A stretch of 64,000 bases of DNA. It comes from Acidobacteriaceae bacterium. Lineage in GTDB: Bacteria > Acidobacteriota > Terriglobia > Terriglobales > Acidobacteriaceae. The notes under the pieces were generated by a model. It was not told the DNA's origin. It made no database searches and saw nothing but the letters and a program-made list of their open reading frames with translations. The translations under genes were made by a program, and so were the position numbers. Shown in pieces: positions 1-9,927 of the stretch. Location: contig JAPWKG010000007.1 of NCBI GenBank assembly GCA_028283625.1, positions 204,784 through 268,783 of the forward strand, read 5' to 3'. How positions within the stretch are numbered: position 1 is the stretch's first letter; each line of letters opens with the position of its first letter.

Positions 1-852
1 CAGGCTCAGGGGCAACTGGCGCAGGCAAAGGCGCAGCTCGGTCTTGCTCAGATCAACGTCAATCGTGACAAACCGCTGGCAGAACAGCGTGCGATTGCGC
101 AGAGCCAGCTGGATACAGAAAACCAGCAGCTGTATGAAGCACAGGCGAATGTGCAGGCCGGAGAGGCTTCCGTCGCTGCCGCGCAGGCCTCGGTGGCTAC
201 CGCAAAGCTGAACCTCGGCTTTACCGAGGTGCGCTCGTGGATTGACGGTGTTGCCGGTCAGGCGACGACGCAGGTCGGTAATCTGGTGACGCAGCAGTCG
301 GTGCTGACCTCGGTTTCTCAGCTGAACCCGATCCGCGCCTATTTCTCGCTGAGTGACTCCGAGTACCTTGCGCTGGTCAAGCGCGATGGCAAGAATCTTG
401 GTGTCGATGTTTCGAAGATTCCGTTGACGCTGACGCTGGCCGATGGTTCGGTGTATCCGCATCCGGGGCGCCTCGCGTTTGTCGATCGTCAGATGAACGC
501 GCAGACGGGTGCGATCCGCATTGCCGCTGAGTTTGAAAATCCTGGCAATGTTTTGCGTCCTGGCCAGTTTGCACGCGTATCTGCGGATACGCATACGTTG
601 AAGAATGTGTTGCTGGTGCCGCAGGTTGCCGTTGTGGATCTGCAGGGCGTCAAGCAGCTCTACACGGTGGGCCCGGAGAACAAGGTGCACATTGTCAACG
701 TGGAGCTTGGACCGCAGAACGGTCAGAACTGGGTGATCGAGGGCGGGCTGCAGCCTGGCACGCAGGTCATCCTGGACAACTTGCAGAAGCTCAAGGAAGG
801 CGTGCCGGTTAGCCCGCACCCTGCTGCTGCAGCACCTTCGGCTGGGAGGTAA
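1..852 (+). CDS. RND efflux periplasmic adaptor (AcrA/MexA-like), 5' truncated
   Basis: This is the C-terminal part of a membrane-fusion protein that links an inner-membrane RND pump to an outer-membrane channel. The open frame runs from base 1 in frame 1, so the start and the lipoprotein signal lie upstream of the window. The first ~75 codons are rich in Q, A and E and match the alpha-helical hairpin. A lipoyl/barrel segment follows (LGFTEVRSWIDGVAG), then the beta-barrel and membrane-proximal domains (FVDRQMNAQTGAIRIAAEF, RPGQFARV, VPQVAVVDLQG). All three are typical of HAE1-type adaptors. The stop is 6 bp before the pump gene, so the two are co-transcribed. The family is clear; the substrate cannot be read from this part. 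Confidence 0.93.
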   Translation, partial: QAQGQLAQAKAQLGLAQINVNRDKPLAEQRAIAQSQLDTENQQLYEAQANVQAGEASVAAAQASVATAKLNLGFTEVRSWIDGVAGQATTQVGNLVTQQSVLTSVSQLNPIRAYFSLSDSEYLALVKRDGKNLGVDVSKIPLTLTLADGSVYPHPGRLAFVDRQMNAQTGAIRIAAEFENPGNVLRPGQFARVSADTHTLKNVLLVPQVAVVDLQGVKQLYTVGPENKVHIVNVELGPQNGQNWVIEGGLQPGTQVILDNLQKLKEGVPVSPHPAAAAPSAGR

Positions 853-858
853 ACAGCC

Positions 859-3800
859 ATGTCTAAGTTTTTTATTCGCCGTCCCATTGTGGCGATGGTG
901 ATTGCGATTCTTACGGTCATTATCGGCAGCGTGAGTCTGCTCAGCCTGCCGACGGCACAGTACCCCGATATTGTTCCGCCCGAGATCATGGTGCAGGCCA
1001 CGTATCCGGGTGCGGACTCCCGTACGCTGGTGCAGTCGGTAGCAACGCCGATCGAGCAGCAGATGAACGGCGTGGACAATATGCTGTACATGTACTCGGT
1101 TTCGGCCAACAACGGCCAGTCGACCGTGTACACGGATTTTGACGTCAAGACGAATCCGGACATCGATCAGGTGTTGGCGCAGTTGCGTGTTTCTCAGGCG
1201 CAGAGCCAGTTACCCGCGCAGGTCAACACGGCAGGTCTTACGGTGCAGAAGTCATTGACTTCTCCGCTCATGGTGATCTCCCTGAACTCCACCGATGGCC
1301 GTTACGATCAGAATTTTCTGACCAATTACGCCATCATCAACCTGCAGGATGAGTTGACCCGCGTTCCCGGTGTCAGCCGCGTGCAGATCTTCGGCGGGCA
1401 GTATGCGATGCGCGTCTGGGTCAAGCCGGATCAGTTGGCGAAGCTGGGCGTTACCGCCAGCGATGTCATCAATGCGCTGTCGGTTCAGAACAATGTGAAC
1501 CCTGCGGGTCAGATCGGCGGCGAGCCGGTTCCGATGGGGCAGCAGTTCACCTACACGGTGCAGACGCAGGGCCGCCTTGTGACCGAGCAGCAGTTCGGCA
1601 ACATCGTGGTTCGCGCCAATGCCGATGGTTCGGTGCTGCATCTGCGAGATGTGGCACGCATTGAGCTGGGTGAGCAGATTTACTCGATGTCGGCGCGTTA
1701 TAACAATAAGCCTGCGGGTGCCTTCGGCGTCTACCAGCTGCCAGGATCGAATGCGGTGCAGGTGGCGGCTGCTGTTCATAAGCGTCTGGATGAGCTGAAG
1801 ACACGCTTCCCGGCCGGTGTGGATTACAACATCTCGCTCGATACGACGAAGGCGGTTACGGCCGGCATCCAGGAAATCGAGCTGACGCTGGGCATCGCGC
1901 TGCTGCTGGTCATCGTTGTGGTGTACGTGTTCCTGCAGGGATGGCGTGCGACGCTGATTCCGCTCATGGCTGTACCGGTTTCGCTGATCGGTACGTTCAT
2001 GCTCTTTCCTCTGTTGGGCTTTAGCATCAACACCTTGTCGCTCTTTGGCCTGGTTCTGGCGATCGGCCTGGTGGTGGATGACGCCATCATCGTGGTGGAA
2101 GCGGTGGAGCACCATATCGACGAGGGTCTGAGCCCGCGCGATGCGGCGCTCAAGGCGATGGAAGAGGTCGGTGGTCCGGTTGTCGCGATTGCCATCATCC
2201 TCGCGGCGGTGTTTATTCCGACGGCTGCGATCCCGGGTATTACGGGGCGTATGTACCAGCAGTTTGCGGTCACGATCGCGATCTCGGTGATGATCTCGGC
2301 GTTCAATGCGCTGACGCTCAGCCCGGCGCTGGCGTCCCTGTTGCTCAAGCCCAAGGACAAGAACCGTAAGCCGGGTTTGATGACCCGCTTCTTCAACGCC
2401 TTCAACCGCGTCTTCGGACGCACGACCGATGGCTTTGTTTCGACCTCGAAGGTGCTGATTCACAAATCGGGCGTGACGATGTTGGCGCTGTTGGTCATTG
2501 CGGGTCTCGCAGTCTGGATTGGAAGATCGCTGCCGGGCGGGTTTATCCCGACCGAAGACCAGGGCTACATGTTCGTTGCATTGCAGCTGCCGGATGCGGC
2601 GAGCATGCAGCGCACCGATCAGGCGGGGCAGCGCATTACCAAGGCCATGCTGGATACTCCAGGCATTGCCAGCGTCATGACGGTCAACGGCTTCAGCCTG
2701 TTGACGCAGACGCAGAGCACCAACACGGGCTTCTTCTTCGTTACATTGAAGCCCTGGGACGATCGTAAGACGAAGGAAGAGCAGCTCGCTTCGATCCAGT
2801 TCAGCCTGCAGAAGAAGCTGGCTGGCATCTCCGAAGGTCTGGCTTTTGGCTTCCCGCCTCCGGCTATTCCGGGCGTGGGTACTTCGGGTGGTGTGACGAT
2901 GGTGCTACAGGATCGCAGCGGCGCGGACGATCCGATGTTCCTGACCAAGAACCTGTACGCGTACCTTGGGGCTTTGAAGAGTCGTCCTGAGATTGCGGCG
3001 GCCATTCCGTCCTACCTGCCTGCGGTTCCGCAGCTGTATGCGGATGTCGATCGCGACCGTGCGGTGGCGCAGCAGGTGGATCTGTCGCAGGTGTACCAGA
3101 CGATGTCGACCTTTATGGGCGGCTATCTGGTGAACTACTTCAACCGGTTCGGCCGTCAGTGGCAGACCTACGTGGAGGCCGAGGGAGATTATCGCAAGGA
3201 TATTGCGAACATCAACCAGTTCTACGTGCGTTCTGCAAATGGCTCGCAGGTACCGCTGGGTTCGCTGGTACACGTAAAGCAGATCACAGGACCTGAGTTC
3301 GTCTACCGCTTCAATGAGTACAACGCAGCTCAGCTGAACATTACCGGAGCTCCGGGTTATAGCTCGGGTCAGGTGCGTCATGCCCTGGAGGAGGTCTTTG
3401 CCAAGACCATGCCTTCGGAGATGGGCTACTCCTACTCGGGTATGAGTTTCCAGGAACAAAAGGCGGAGCAGGGCGTTCCATCTTCGGTGGTCTTCGGATT
3501 GTCGATCCTGTTCGTCTTCCTGATTCTGGCCGCTCTATATGAGAGCTGGACGCTGCCGTTCAGCGTTCTGCTCTCGACACCGGTGGCGATTCTGGGTGGT
3601 TATCTTGCGCTGCAGATGCGCTCGCTGGAGAATGACATCTTTGCCACGGTCGGCATCATCATGCTGATCGGTCTTTCGGCAAAGAACGCCATTCTGATCG
3701 TGGAGTTTGCGGTGATGGAGTATCGCAAGGGGAAGAGTATTGCCGAAGCAGCGCTGCATGCTGCGCGGTTGCGCTTCCGTCCTATCGTGATGACCGCCTT

Positions 3801-4077
3801 CGCGTTTATCTTCGGTTGCTTGCCGCTCTGGACGGCAACCGGCGCGGGTGCGGCTTCCCGCCGGATTCTCGGTACGGTGGTGATCGGCGGTATGACGCTG
3901 GCTACCCTCGTCGGCATTCTGATGGTTCCTGTCACCTTCTCGGTGGTGGAGTACCTTTCGCACCGCTTCGGCAAAGGTGGCGGACCGAATGTGACGATGG
4001 ACTCGACGCATCCTGAAGAGTCTGCGCCGGGTGAGGATGGCGGCCATGGGGCCGAAGGAAGTGGAGCACACGCATGA
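859..4077 (+). CDS. RND multidrug efflux pump, inner-membrane permease (AcrB/MexB-like, HAE1)
   Basis: A proton-driven exporter of hydrophobic compounds. It is 1072 aa, slightly longer than E. coli AcrB. It opens with MSKFFIRRPIVAMVIAIL, the usual first transmembrane helix. The TM4 proton-relay aspartates are present in GLVVDDAIIVVEAVE, and the TM10 lysine in GLSAKNAILIVEFAV. The porter domain motif GGFIPTEDQGY is also present. The C-terminal tail is hydrophilic (Asp/Glu/Gly/His-rich). It sits between the adaptor gene and the outer-membrane factor gene, overlapping the latter by ATGA. The operon structure and motifs make the call secure; the drug range is unknown. Confidence 0.97.
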   Translation: MSKFFIRRPIVAMVIAILTVIIGSVSLLSLPTAQYPDIVPPEIMVQATYPGADSRTLVQSVATPIEQQMNGVDNMLYMYSVSANNGQSTVYTDFDVKTNPDIDQVLAQLRVSQAQSQLPAQVNTAGLTVQKSLTSPLMVISLNSTDGRYDQNFLTNYAIINLQDELTRVPGVSRVQIFGGQYAMRVWVKPDQLAKLGVTASDVINALSVQNNVNPAGQIGGEPVPMGQQFTYTVQTQGRLVTEQQFGNIVVRANADGSVLHLRDVARIELGEQIYSMSARYNNKPAGAFGVYQLPGSNAVQVAAAVHKRLDELKTRFPAGVDYNISLDTTKAVTAGIQEIELTLGIALLLVIVVVYVFLQGWRATLIPLMAVPVSLIGTFMLFPLLGFSINTLSLFGLVLAIGLVVDDAIIVVEAVEHHIDEGLSPRDAALKAMEEVGGPVVAIAIILAAVFIPTAAIPGITGRMYQQFAVTIAISVMISAFNALTLSPALASLLLKPKDKNRKPGLMTRFFNAFNRVFGRTTDGFVSTSKVLIHKSGVTMLALLVIAGLAVWIGRSLPGGFIPTEDQGYMFVALQLPDAASMQRTDQAGQRITKAMLDTPGIASVMTVNGFSLLTQTQSTNTGFFFVTLKPWDDRKTKEEQLASIQFSLQKKLAGISEGLAFGFPPPAIPGVGTSGGVTMVLQDRSGADDPMFLTKNLYAYLGALKSRPEIAAAIPSYLPAVPQLYADVDRDRAVAQQVDLSQVYQTMSTFMGGYLVNYFNRFGRQWQTYVEAEGDYRKDIANINQFYVRSANGSQVPLGSLVHVKQITGPEFVYRFNEYNAAQLNITGAPGYSSGQVRHALEEVFAKTMPSEMGYSYSGMSFQEQKAEQGVPSSVVFGLSILFVFLILAALYESWTLPFSVLLSTPVAILGGYLALQMRSLENDIFATVGIIMLIGLSAKNAILIVEFAVMEYRKGKSIAEAALHAARLRFRPIVMTAFAFIFGCLPLWTATGAGAASRRILGTVVIGGMTLATLVGILMVPVTFSVVEYLSHRFGKGGGPNVTMDSTHPEESAPGEDGGHGAEGSGAHA

Positions 4078-5492
4078 AGAACCAAAGCATCAAGCTGGCT
4101 TGCTCCGCAACGATGCTGGTCGTCGCCGGTCTGCTGACCGGCTGCCTGGGGCCGAAGTATGTTCGGCCTCAGGTACAGGCGGCACCAGCCTTCCGTGGAG
4201 CGGATGATCAGGCCGTATCCAGTGATCCGAAGGATTCGCTGGGCGATCAGCAGTGGAGTACTGTTTTCCGTCAGCCTGAATTGCAGGAGCTGATCAAGGC
4301 AGCGCTGACCAATAACTACGACCTGAGGATCGCGGCACAACACATTCTTGAGCAGCAGCAGCAGGTACGCATTACCCGCGCCGCGCAGCTTCCTACGCTG
4401 AGCGTGGGGGGGAGCGGTATCGGCGCCTACCTGCCGGGTGTGGCCAATGGCGACTCGACGCTTTCGGGTGGTCTCGGCCTCGGCTCGCTCAACGGCAACG
4501 TAGCCTGGACCCCGGATTTCTGGGGTTTGTATCGCAAGCAAACAGAAGCTGCTCGCGATACGCTGCTGGCCCAGCAGTGGGCGCAGCGTGCCGTGCGGAT
4601 GACCCTGGTGCAGGAAGTGGCCACGGATTACTTCGAGCTGCGCACGCTGGACCGCGAGCTTGAGATCGCCAAGCAGACCGCCGAGGTGCGGCGTCAGTCG
4701 GTTGATTTGACGCGCCGTCTGGAGCAGGGCGGAGCGGCACCGTTGTCTGACCTGCGTCAGGCAGAGCAGTTGCTCTACACCGCGACCGCGCAGATTCCGC
4801 AGTTGCAGCAGCAGATTCAGGAGACAGAAAACGACCTGAAGTTCCTGCTGGGAGAAAATCCGGGAACAGTGATGCACACGGACCCAACGGCGATTATGCC
4901 GGTGCCGGAGAATCTTCCGGTGGGTGTGCCCTCCCAGCTGCTGGAGCGCCGTCCGGATGTTCAGGAGGCAGAGGCACAGCTGAAGGCGGCGAACGCTCAG
5001 GTGGCTGTGGCTCGCGCGCAGTTCTTTCCGCAGCTGACGCTGAACTTCTCCGGCGGTACTGGCGGCATGGACATCGCCGATCTTGTCGATGCGAATGCAG
5101 GCTCTGTACTCGGCATCGCTTCTCTGACGCAACCGATCTTTGCCGGTGGCAAGATCCGTGGGCAGTATGAGTTGTCCAAGGCGCAGAAAGAAGAGATGGT
5201 GCTGTCGTACCAGAAGACGGTCAAGGGTGCTTTCCGTGACGTTTCCAACGCTTTGATTGCGGTGAACAAGCAGCGTGCTGCTCGTGAACAGCAGGAGAAG
5301 CTGGTGGCTGCGGCGCAGGATGCAACGCGCCTTGCCGAGCTGCGCTACAAAGGCGGCTCGACCAGCTACCTGGAAGTATTGACGACCGCGAGCACGCTGT
5401 TTTCAGCACAACTGACCCTGGCTACGATGCAGCAGGGCGAATCCCTCACACTGGTGCAGCTCTATGAGGCACTGGGTGGCGGCTGGCAGTAA
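4074..5492 (+). CDS. RND efflux outer-membrane lipoprotein (OprM/NodT family)
   Basis: The outer-membrane channel of the tripartite pump. It is 472 aa and begins with a lipoprotein signal ending in the lipobox LTGC (Cys24). Two OEP repeats follow. Family hallmarks include YDLRIAAQ near residue 85, the TDYFELRTLDRELEIA helix, LLERRPDVQEAEAQL near residue 283, and the C-terminal YKGGSTSYLEVL. The start codon overlaps the pump stop (ATGA), so translation is coupled. The gene ends just before a strong hairpin shared with the convergent tetR gene. Confidence 0.95.
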   Translation: MKNQSIKLACSATMLVVAGLLTGCLGPKYVRPQVQAAPAFRGADDQAVSSDPKDSLGDQQWSTVFRQPELQELIKAALTNNYDLRIAAQHILEQQQQVRITRAAQLPTLSVGGSGIGAYLPGVANGDSTLSGGLGLGSLNGNVAWTPDFWGLYRKQTEAARDTLLAQQWAQRAVRMTLVQEVATDYFELRTLDRELEIAKQTAEVRRQSVDLTRRLEQGGAAPLSDLRQAEQLLYTATAQIPQLQQQIQETENDLKFLLGENPGTVMHTDPTAIMPVPENLPVGVPSQLLERRPDVQEAEAQLKAANAQVAVARAQFFPQLTLNFSGGTGGMDIADLVDANAGSVLGIASLTQPIFAGGKIRGQYELSKAQKEEMVLSYQKTVKGAFRDVSNALIAVNKQRAAREQQEKLVAAAQDATRLAELRYKGGSTSYLEVLTTASTLFSAQLTLATMQQGESLTLVQLYEALGGGWQ

Positions 5493-5509
5493 GTCGTAAA
5501 GACAACGCT

Positions 5510-5572
5510 TCAATCGAACCGGCTGCAGGACGCCTTGCTTCAAGCAGGGTGTGTTGCAGCCGGTTTGATTGA
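5510..5572. terminator. Hairpin between convergent efflux operon and tetR (bidirectional terminator candidate)
   Basis: Arms TCAATCGAACCGGCTGCA (5510-5527) and TGCAGCCGGTTTGATTGA (5555-5572) pair over 18 bp with one G-T pair. A second, shorter inverted repeat (CCTTGCTT/AAGCAGG) sits in the loop. The right arm overlaps the last codons of tetR. There is no clear T-run, so it may act as an RNA-processing or convergence barrier and not as a classical intrinsic terminator. Confidence 0.6.
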
Positions 5573-6202
5573 GACGAGCTTGTCGTGCACGGAAAAGAGC
5601 AGCTTACGCAGCTGCTTCTGGCTGGGGCGTTCTGTACCGAGCAGGCGAAGATTGACCGCGAGACCGTGCGCGAAGGTGAAGAGAGTCAGGAACAGTTCTT
5701 CGGGGGGAAGAGCGAACCGGATTTCCGGAATTTTGCCCAGCACGTTCAGAGCGTTGCACCCATCCTTCATAAACAGGCGGTACTGCTCGAGATAGCATTC
5801 GCGGATGCGTTGGCTGCGGAGGGCTCCTGCCTGGAACTCCGCTTGCAGCACGATCCAGTCGGGATTGGTCAGCTTGTCGGCAAATGCGCCACGGATGAGG
5901 TGCAGAAGCTCGGGTCCAGAGACGTCGCGCTGCAGCAGCTCTTCGAAGATGGCGAGGTGGGCTTCATTCTCCTGCTCGATGATGGCGAGGAAGAGATCGT
6001 CTTTATTGTCGAAGTTGCTATAGAAAGCGCCCCGGGAGTAGCCCGCTTCTTCTGCGATGCGTTCTGCCACGACATCGCCGAGGCCGTGTTCGAGGATGTG
6101 CTTGCGCCCAACTTCGAGCAGGCGCTCGCGCGTCTGTGCTTTTTTCTCGTCCCGGGTCAGGCGTTTTGCGGCGCTCGGGATGCTCTTGAGTGTGCGTGGC
6201 AT
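5540..6202 (-). CDS. TetR/AcrR family transcriptional regulator
   Basis: A one-component repressor of 220 aa, the usual family length. The N-terminal HTH spans about residues 22-68. It includes TRERLLEVGRKHILEHG, then VVAERIAEEAGYSRGAFYSNFDNKDDLF, the canonical TetR helix-turn-helix ending. The C-terminal ligand domain is unspecific. It lies 56 bp downstream of the DHA2 exporter on the same strand, so the two may be one operon. It is also convergent with the RND operon. It plausibly senses a drug exported by either system, but no operator could be assigned. Confidence 0.92.
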   Translation of the reverse strand: MPRTLKSIPSAAKRLTRDEKKAQTRERLLEVGRKHILEHGLGDVVAERIAEEAGYSRGAFYSNFDNKDDLFLAIIEQENEAHLAIFEELLQRDVSGPELLHLIRGAFADKLTNPDWIVLQAEFQAGALRSQRIRECYLEQYRLFMKDGCNALNVLGKIPEIRFALPPEELFLTLFTFAHGLAVNLRLLGTERPSQKQLRKLLFSVHDKLVSIKPAATHPA

Positions 6203-6258
6203 CCTGCGGAAATCCTCGTCAACTGCTGAGGATCAGTGTACATCCATCGCTTTGCCGA

Positions 6259-7920
6259 TTAGTGGGCATCGAGCTCTACTTTGGCCGTAACTCGCGGTGG
6301 ACGCTTGAGCAATAAAACCAACGGGATCATGCCAGCGAGCATGTAGGCAAATAGGCGGTACTGATCCATGTACGCCAAGAGGGTGGCCTGGCGCTGGAGT
6401 TGCTGGTAGAGCAGGGCGAGGCCAGCGTAGCTGGCATCCGCGGCCGAGCGTCCGGTAGCGGAGCCGAGAGCATGGGCGGTCTGCATGGCCGCTGCACTGC
6501 TGGAGGTAATGTGCGCATCCAGGTAGGCTTGATGCGCCTGTGTGGTGCGCTGCAGAAAGGTGCTCGCGACGGCGATGCCGATGCTGCCTCCTTCGTTCCG
6601 TACCAGCGCATAGATGCCGGAGGCGTTGCCGGTCTGCTCTGCGGGCAGGAAGCGGAACATGATGGTGCTGAGGGGAACGGTGGTGAGTCCGACGCCCATG
6701 ACCTGGAGTACGCGCGGCCATACAAGCTGCGATTGCTGCAGTTCAAGGTTGCCGAGCGAAAGCCACCAGGTGCCGAGCGTCAGCATGGTGATGCCGAGCG
6801 CGATCATGCGGCGGGCATCCAGTCCGCGGCCAAGCAGCATCCCGACGATCGGCACCTCCACCATGGTGACGAGGCCGGCCGGAGAGACGGTGAAGCCGGC
6901 CGTAGTCGCGTCATAGCCGAGCAACTGCTGCATGTACTGCGGCATAAGGTACGTGGTGGCGTAGAGCGCGGTGTAAAGCGCGAGCACGATGGTGCAGCAG
7001 GTGGCGAAGTTTCGTTCCTTGAGTAGGCGCAGGTTTACAACAGGCTTGTCGGTGTGCAGCTCCCAGAAGACGGCTCCAACCAGGCAGACGCCTGCGATGA
7101 TGCTGGCCCAGGTGATAAAGGTGGAGCCGAACCAGTCGAGCTCCTGTCCTTTGTCGAGCACGATTTCGAGCGAGGCCAGACCGATGGAGATCAAGGCAAG
7201 GCCTACGCCGTCGATCTTGAGTGGTTTGCCTTTCATCGCCTTGCGTGCCGCTGTCAGGTGGGGAGGATCATGCAAAACAATGCGGGTAAAAAAAGCACAG
7301 AGAAGGCCCACCGGAATGTTGATGTAAAAAATCCAGCGCCAGGAGTAGTTATCGGTGATCCAGCCGCCCAGCGTGGGGCCGAGCACCGGTGCGCAGAGGA
7401 TGGCTACGGTGTAGACCGCCATCGCCATGCCGCGCTTGTTGCCGGGAAAGGTGTCGGCAAGGATGGCTTGCACGGAGGGCTGAAGGCCGCCGCCGGCCAA
7501 ACCCTGCAGTACACGGAAGGTCACCAGCAGGGCCAGCGTCGGGGCCAGACCACAGGCCGCGGAGAAGGCCGTGAAAAGAATCACGGAGCCGAGATAGAAG
7601 TTGCGGCGCCCGAGCACGGAGGAGATCCAGCCGCTGATGGGAAGAATGATGGCGTTTGCCACCAGATAGGTGGTCAGCACCCAGGTGCTTTCGTCCTGCG
7701 AGGCAGAAAGCGAGCCAGCGATATGCGGCAGGGCTACGTTGGCAATGGAGGTATCGAGCACCTCCATGAAGGTGCCCATGGTGACGACCAGCGCAATGAT
7801 CCATGGATTGAACGATGGCGCGGGGTCTGGCTTTGTCTCCAACGGAACGCCGGGTTCAAACTCGGTGGCGGAGGTGCTGAGCTCGGCTTCAGCTGCGTAA
7901 ATTTCTTCTTCTGCGCTCAT
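6259..7920 (-). CDS. DHA2-family MFS drug:H+ antiporter (EmrB/QacA-like)
   Basis: A 553-aa, about 14-TM exporter. Start ATG 7920 is preferred because the upstream extension to 8247 is Arg/Pro/His-rich and unlike the family. From 7920 the protein reads MSAEEEIYAAEAE, then the first helix NPWIIALVVTMGTFMEVLDTS, which includes the DHA2 signature LDTSIANVALP. Motif A-type (ISGWISSVLGRRNFYLGS) and motif C-like (GPTLGGWITD) segments follow. No EmrA-type adaptor lies beside it, so it may work alone or with the nearby tripartite parts. The Shine-Dalgarno is weak. Confidence 0.93.
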   Translation of the reverse strand: MSAEEEIYAAEAELSTSATEFEPGVPLETKPDPAPSFNPWIIALVVTMGTFMEVLDTSIANVALPHIAGSLSASQDESTWVLTTYLVANAIILPISGWISSVLGRRNFYLGSVILFTAFSAACGLAPTLALLVTFRVLQGLAGGGLQPSVQAILADTFPGNKRGMAMAVYTVAILCAPVLGPTLGGWITDNYSWRWIFYINIPVGLLCAFFTRIVLHDPPHLTAARKAMKGKPLKIDGVGLALISIGLASLEIVLDKGQELDWFGSTFITWASIIAGVCLVGAVFWELHTDKPVVNLRLLKERNFATCCTIVLALYTALYATTYLMPQYMQQLLGYDATTAGFTVSPAGLVTMVEVPIVGMLLGRGLDARRMIALGITMLTLGTWWLSLGNLELQQSQLVWPRVLQVMGVGLTTVPLSTIMFRFLPAEQTGNASGIYALVRNEGGSIGIAVASTFLQRTTQAHQAYLDAHITSSSAAAMQTAHALGSATGRSAADASYAGLALLYQQLQRQATLLAYMDQYRLFAYMLAGMIPLVLLLKRPPRVTAKVELDAH

Positions 7921-8607
7921 GGACTCAAACAGACGGGGGTGACGGACGACAAGGCCCAGGGTGATTCGTTGGCTTGACGCAAGGGCAAGCGGAGGGAGTG
8001 AAGCGCGAAGAGACGTCGTTGGAGGGCGCGTTTGAAGCAGGGGGGAGCCGTCAAAGCAGGCAATCACCCTGGAAGACACGCTAAAGGAGGAACAACAATC
8101 TAGGCTTCTCCCGTTATAGATGCACGAGGGAGGGCGCCGGTCGCGAAAGACGTGATGGCGTGGCCGCAAGGGCGCTGCGGAGAGCGTTGTCTGGCTGGGC
8201 AAATGGGTGGAGCGGGCAAACGGGTGCAGCAATGGATGCCTTCGCAAAGAGAGTTTGCGTTGTGAAATGCGACGTATTGCCGGAGGTACATGGCAGAAGC
8301 TACAAGGGGTTGCCGTCTACAATGAAGACGTGAAAACGGCACAAATCAGGAGAGACGTTCAGGGCGAAGTGTTCTGGAATGAGCGCACCGTTGCGCGGTT
8401 TCTGTTTGTGCTTCCTGCCCGGGGAGGCTTGTTCTTCTCACCGATTGCGCCACGATCACGGGTGCGCGCGGCGGTAGGGCAAACGGTGCAGGAGGATCGG
8501 CCGCGCGGGTGCAGCCGCTCTCGTTTACCCAGGAAAAGATATGCGCTGCAACGCGGGTGGCGTGCTGCGCGTGCGGATTCCCTTTGATCTGGATGGAGGT
8601 GTGCTTC
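7921..8607. other. 687-bp divergent intergenic region without a credible gene
   Basis: This stretch separates the leftward DHA2 exporter from the rightward metal-efflux operon and must carry both promoters. Open frames across it are Arg/Pro/Cys-rich and have no family resemblance. A TACAAT hexamer at 8318-8323 could be the -10 of the efflux operon, but no good -35 lies at the right distance. I see no RNA gene or repeat in it. Confidence 0.5.
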
Positions 8608-9927
8608 GTGCACAGGTCCTTGTCGTTTGTGTCTTTGTCGTTTGTATCTTTCTTTACCTGCGTTGTGTTCGCGGGTGCGCAGGCAACCGCACCACCGGCT
8701 CCTCAGCCTGTGCAGTTGCCGATCACGATTACGGCCGCAGCGGCTCCGGGAGGACCGGTTCCGCTGTCGCTGGCGCAGGTGTTGGAGCTTTCGCATCGAG
8801 CCAATCCCTCGCTGCTCTCGGCGGCTCAGCATCTTGCGGCGGTGAAGGCGGGAGAGACGACGGCGGGTCTGCGTCAGAATCCGACCGCCGTTCTTGGCGG
8901 ACAGATGCTGACCCTGAGTCCAAGCGACCCCAATGGTCCTGACTTCTATCAGGCAGGCGTGCAGCGCCTTTTCGAGCGCGGGAACAAACGGGGCCTGCGG
9001 TTGGAAAATGCGCGTTCAACGACGTTGCTGACCAGCGAGCAGTTGGCCGATCAGCAGCGTCAGAATGATCTGGCCGTACGGCAGGCGTTTTCTCGCATGT
9101 TGTATGCGCAGGCAGCGCTCGGGATTTCGCAGCAAAACCTGGAGGGCTACCAGAAGACGGTTGACCTGATGAAGGTGCGGCTGAACGCGGGCGATATCGA
9201 CCAGACGGACTTTGATCGCGTGGAGTTGCAGCTGGTTGGGTTCCAGAGTGATCTGGATAATGCACATCTGACGTTGCAGCAGGGCAGCATCGCGCTGCAG
9301 TCGCTGCTGGGGATCGCGTCGCCGTCTGAGAGCTTTGCGATTACGGGCACGCTGCATCCCTCACCGGTGGCGTACTCCCAGGAGGAGCTGCGGACGCTGG
9401 CGCTGGCGAATCGTCCTGACCTGAAGGCTGCGCAGGCGCAGATGGAAGCCAATACCTCGGCTTTGAAGCTCGCGCAGGCGAATGGAACGGCGGATCCGAC
9501 GGTGGAGGCTGAGTACGAACGCAGCGGTAATGCCAACACGATGGGCGGAAGCATCAACATCCCTCTGCGGCTCTTTGATCGCAATCAGGGAGAGAAGGAA
9601 CGTGCACGCTATGAGCTGGAGAGCAGCCGCCTGGCCATTACCGCTGCACGAAATCAGGTGCTCTCGGATGTGGACAGCGCCTGGGCCGGTTATCAGACCG
9701 CGCTGGTGCAGGATGGCCGTTACCGCGACAAGTATCTGGCCGAAGCCGCGCACGTCCGCGACAATCTTGAGTTTAGCTATCGGCACGGAAACGCAACGCT
9801 GCTGGATTATCTGAGCGCGCTTTCTGACTATCGGCAGGTAAACCTTGCTGCCCTGAACGCCAACCTGCAACTGCTGCTTGCCGTTGAACAGCTTGCTACC
9901 GCCGCACATACGGAGATGGCTCCATGA
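8608..9927 (+). CDS. Outer-membrane factor of metal RND efflux (TolC family, CzcC-like)
   Basis: The outer-membrane channel of a CzcCBA-type system, 439 aa from GTG 8608. That start has GGAGG 8 nt upstream and yields a clean signal peptide ending in FFTCVVFAGAQA. The alternative ATG at 8593 overlaps the Shine-Dalgarno. The mature protein has a Pro-rich linker, then LSLAQVLELSHRANPSLL and two OEP repeats. The second begins near LRTLALANRPDLKAAQAQM, and near the C-terminus is FSYRHGNATLLDYLSALSDY, typical of CzcC. Its stop overlaps the start of the adaptor gene (ATGA). Confidence 0.9.
   Translation: MHRSLSFVSLSFVSFFTCVVFAGAQATAPPAPQPVQLPITITAAAAPGGPVPLSLAQVLELSHRANPSLLSAAQHLAAVKAGETTAGLRQNPTAVLGGQMLTLSPSDPNGPDFYQAGVQRLFERGNKRGLRLENARSTTLLTSEQLADQQRQNDLAVRQAFSRMLYAQAALGISQQNLEGYQKTVDLMKVRLNAGDIDQTDFDRVELQLVGFQSDLDNAHLTLQQGSIALQSLLGIASPSESFAITGTLHPSPVAYSQEELRTLALANRPDLKAAQAQMEANTSALKLAQANGTADPTVEAEYERSGNANTMGGSINIPLRLFDRNQGEKERARYELESSRLAITAARNQVLSDVDSAWAGYQTALVQDGRYRDKYLAEAAHVRDNLEFSYRHGNATLLDYLSALSDYRQVNLAALNANLQLLLAVEQLATAAHTEMAP

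Noticed and set aside
1252..5132. Long antisense open frames over the RND efflux genes (403 and 510 aa on the minus strand)
   Set aside because: They are Arg/His/Gln-rich mirror frames of a high-GC gene with strong codon bias, have no family resemblance, and overlap well-supported genes throughout.
7921..8247. N-terminal extension of the DHA2 exporter up to 8247
   Set aside because: The extra 109 residues are rich in Arg, Pro and Ser, unlike any exporter N-terminus. ATG 7920 gives the expected start just before the first helix.
8207..8587. Plus-strand frame of 126 aa before the metal efflux operon
   Set aside because: Arg/Cys-rich, with no domain and no ribosome-binding site; it runs into the start of the TolC-family gene in another frame.
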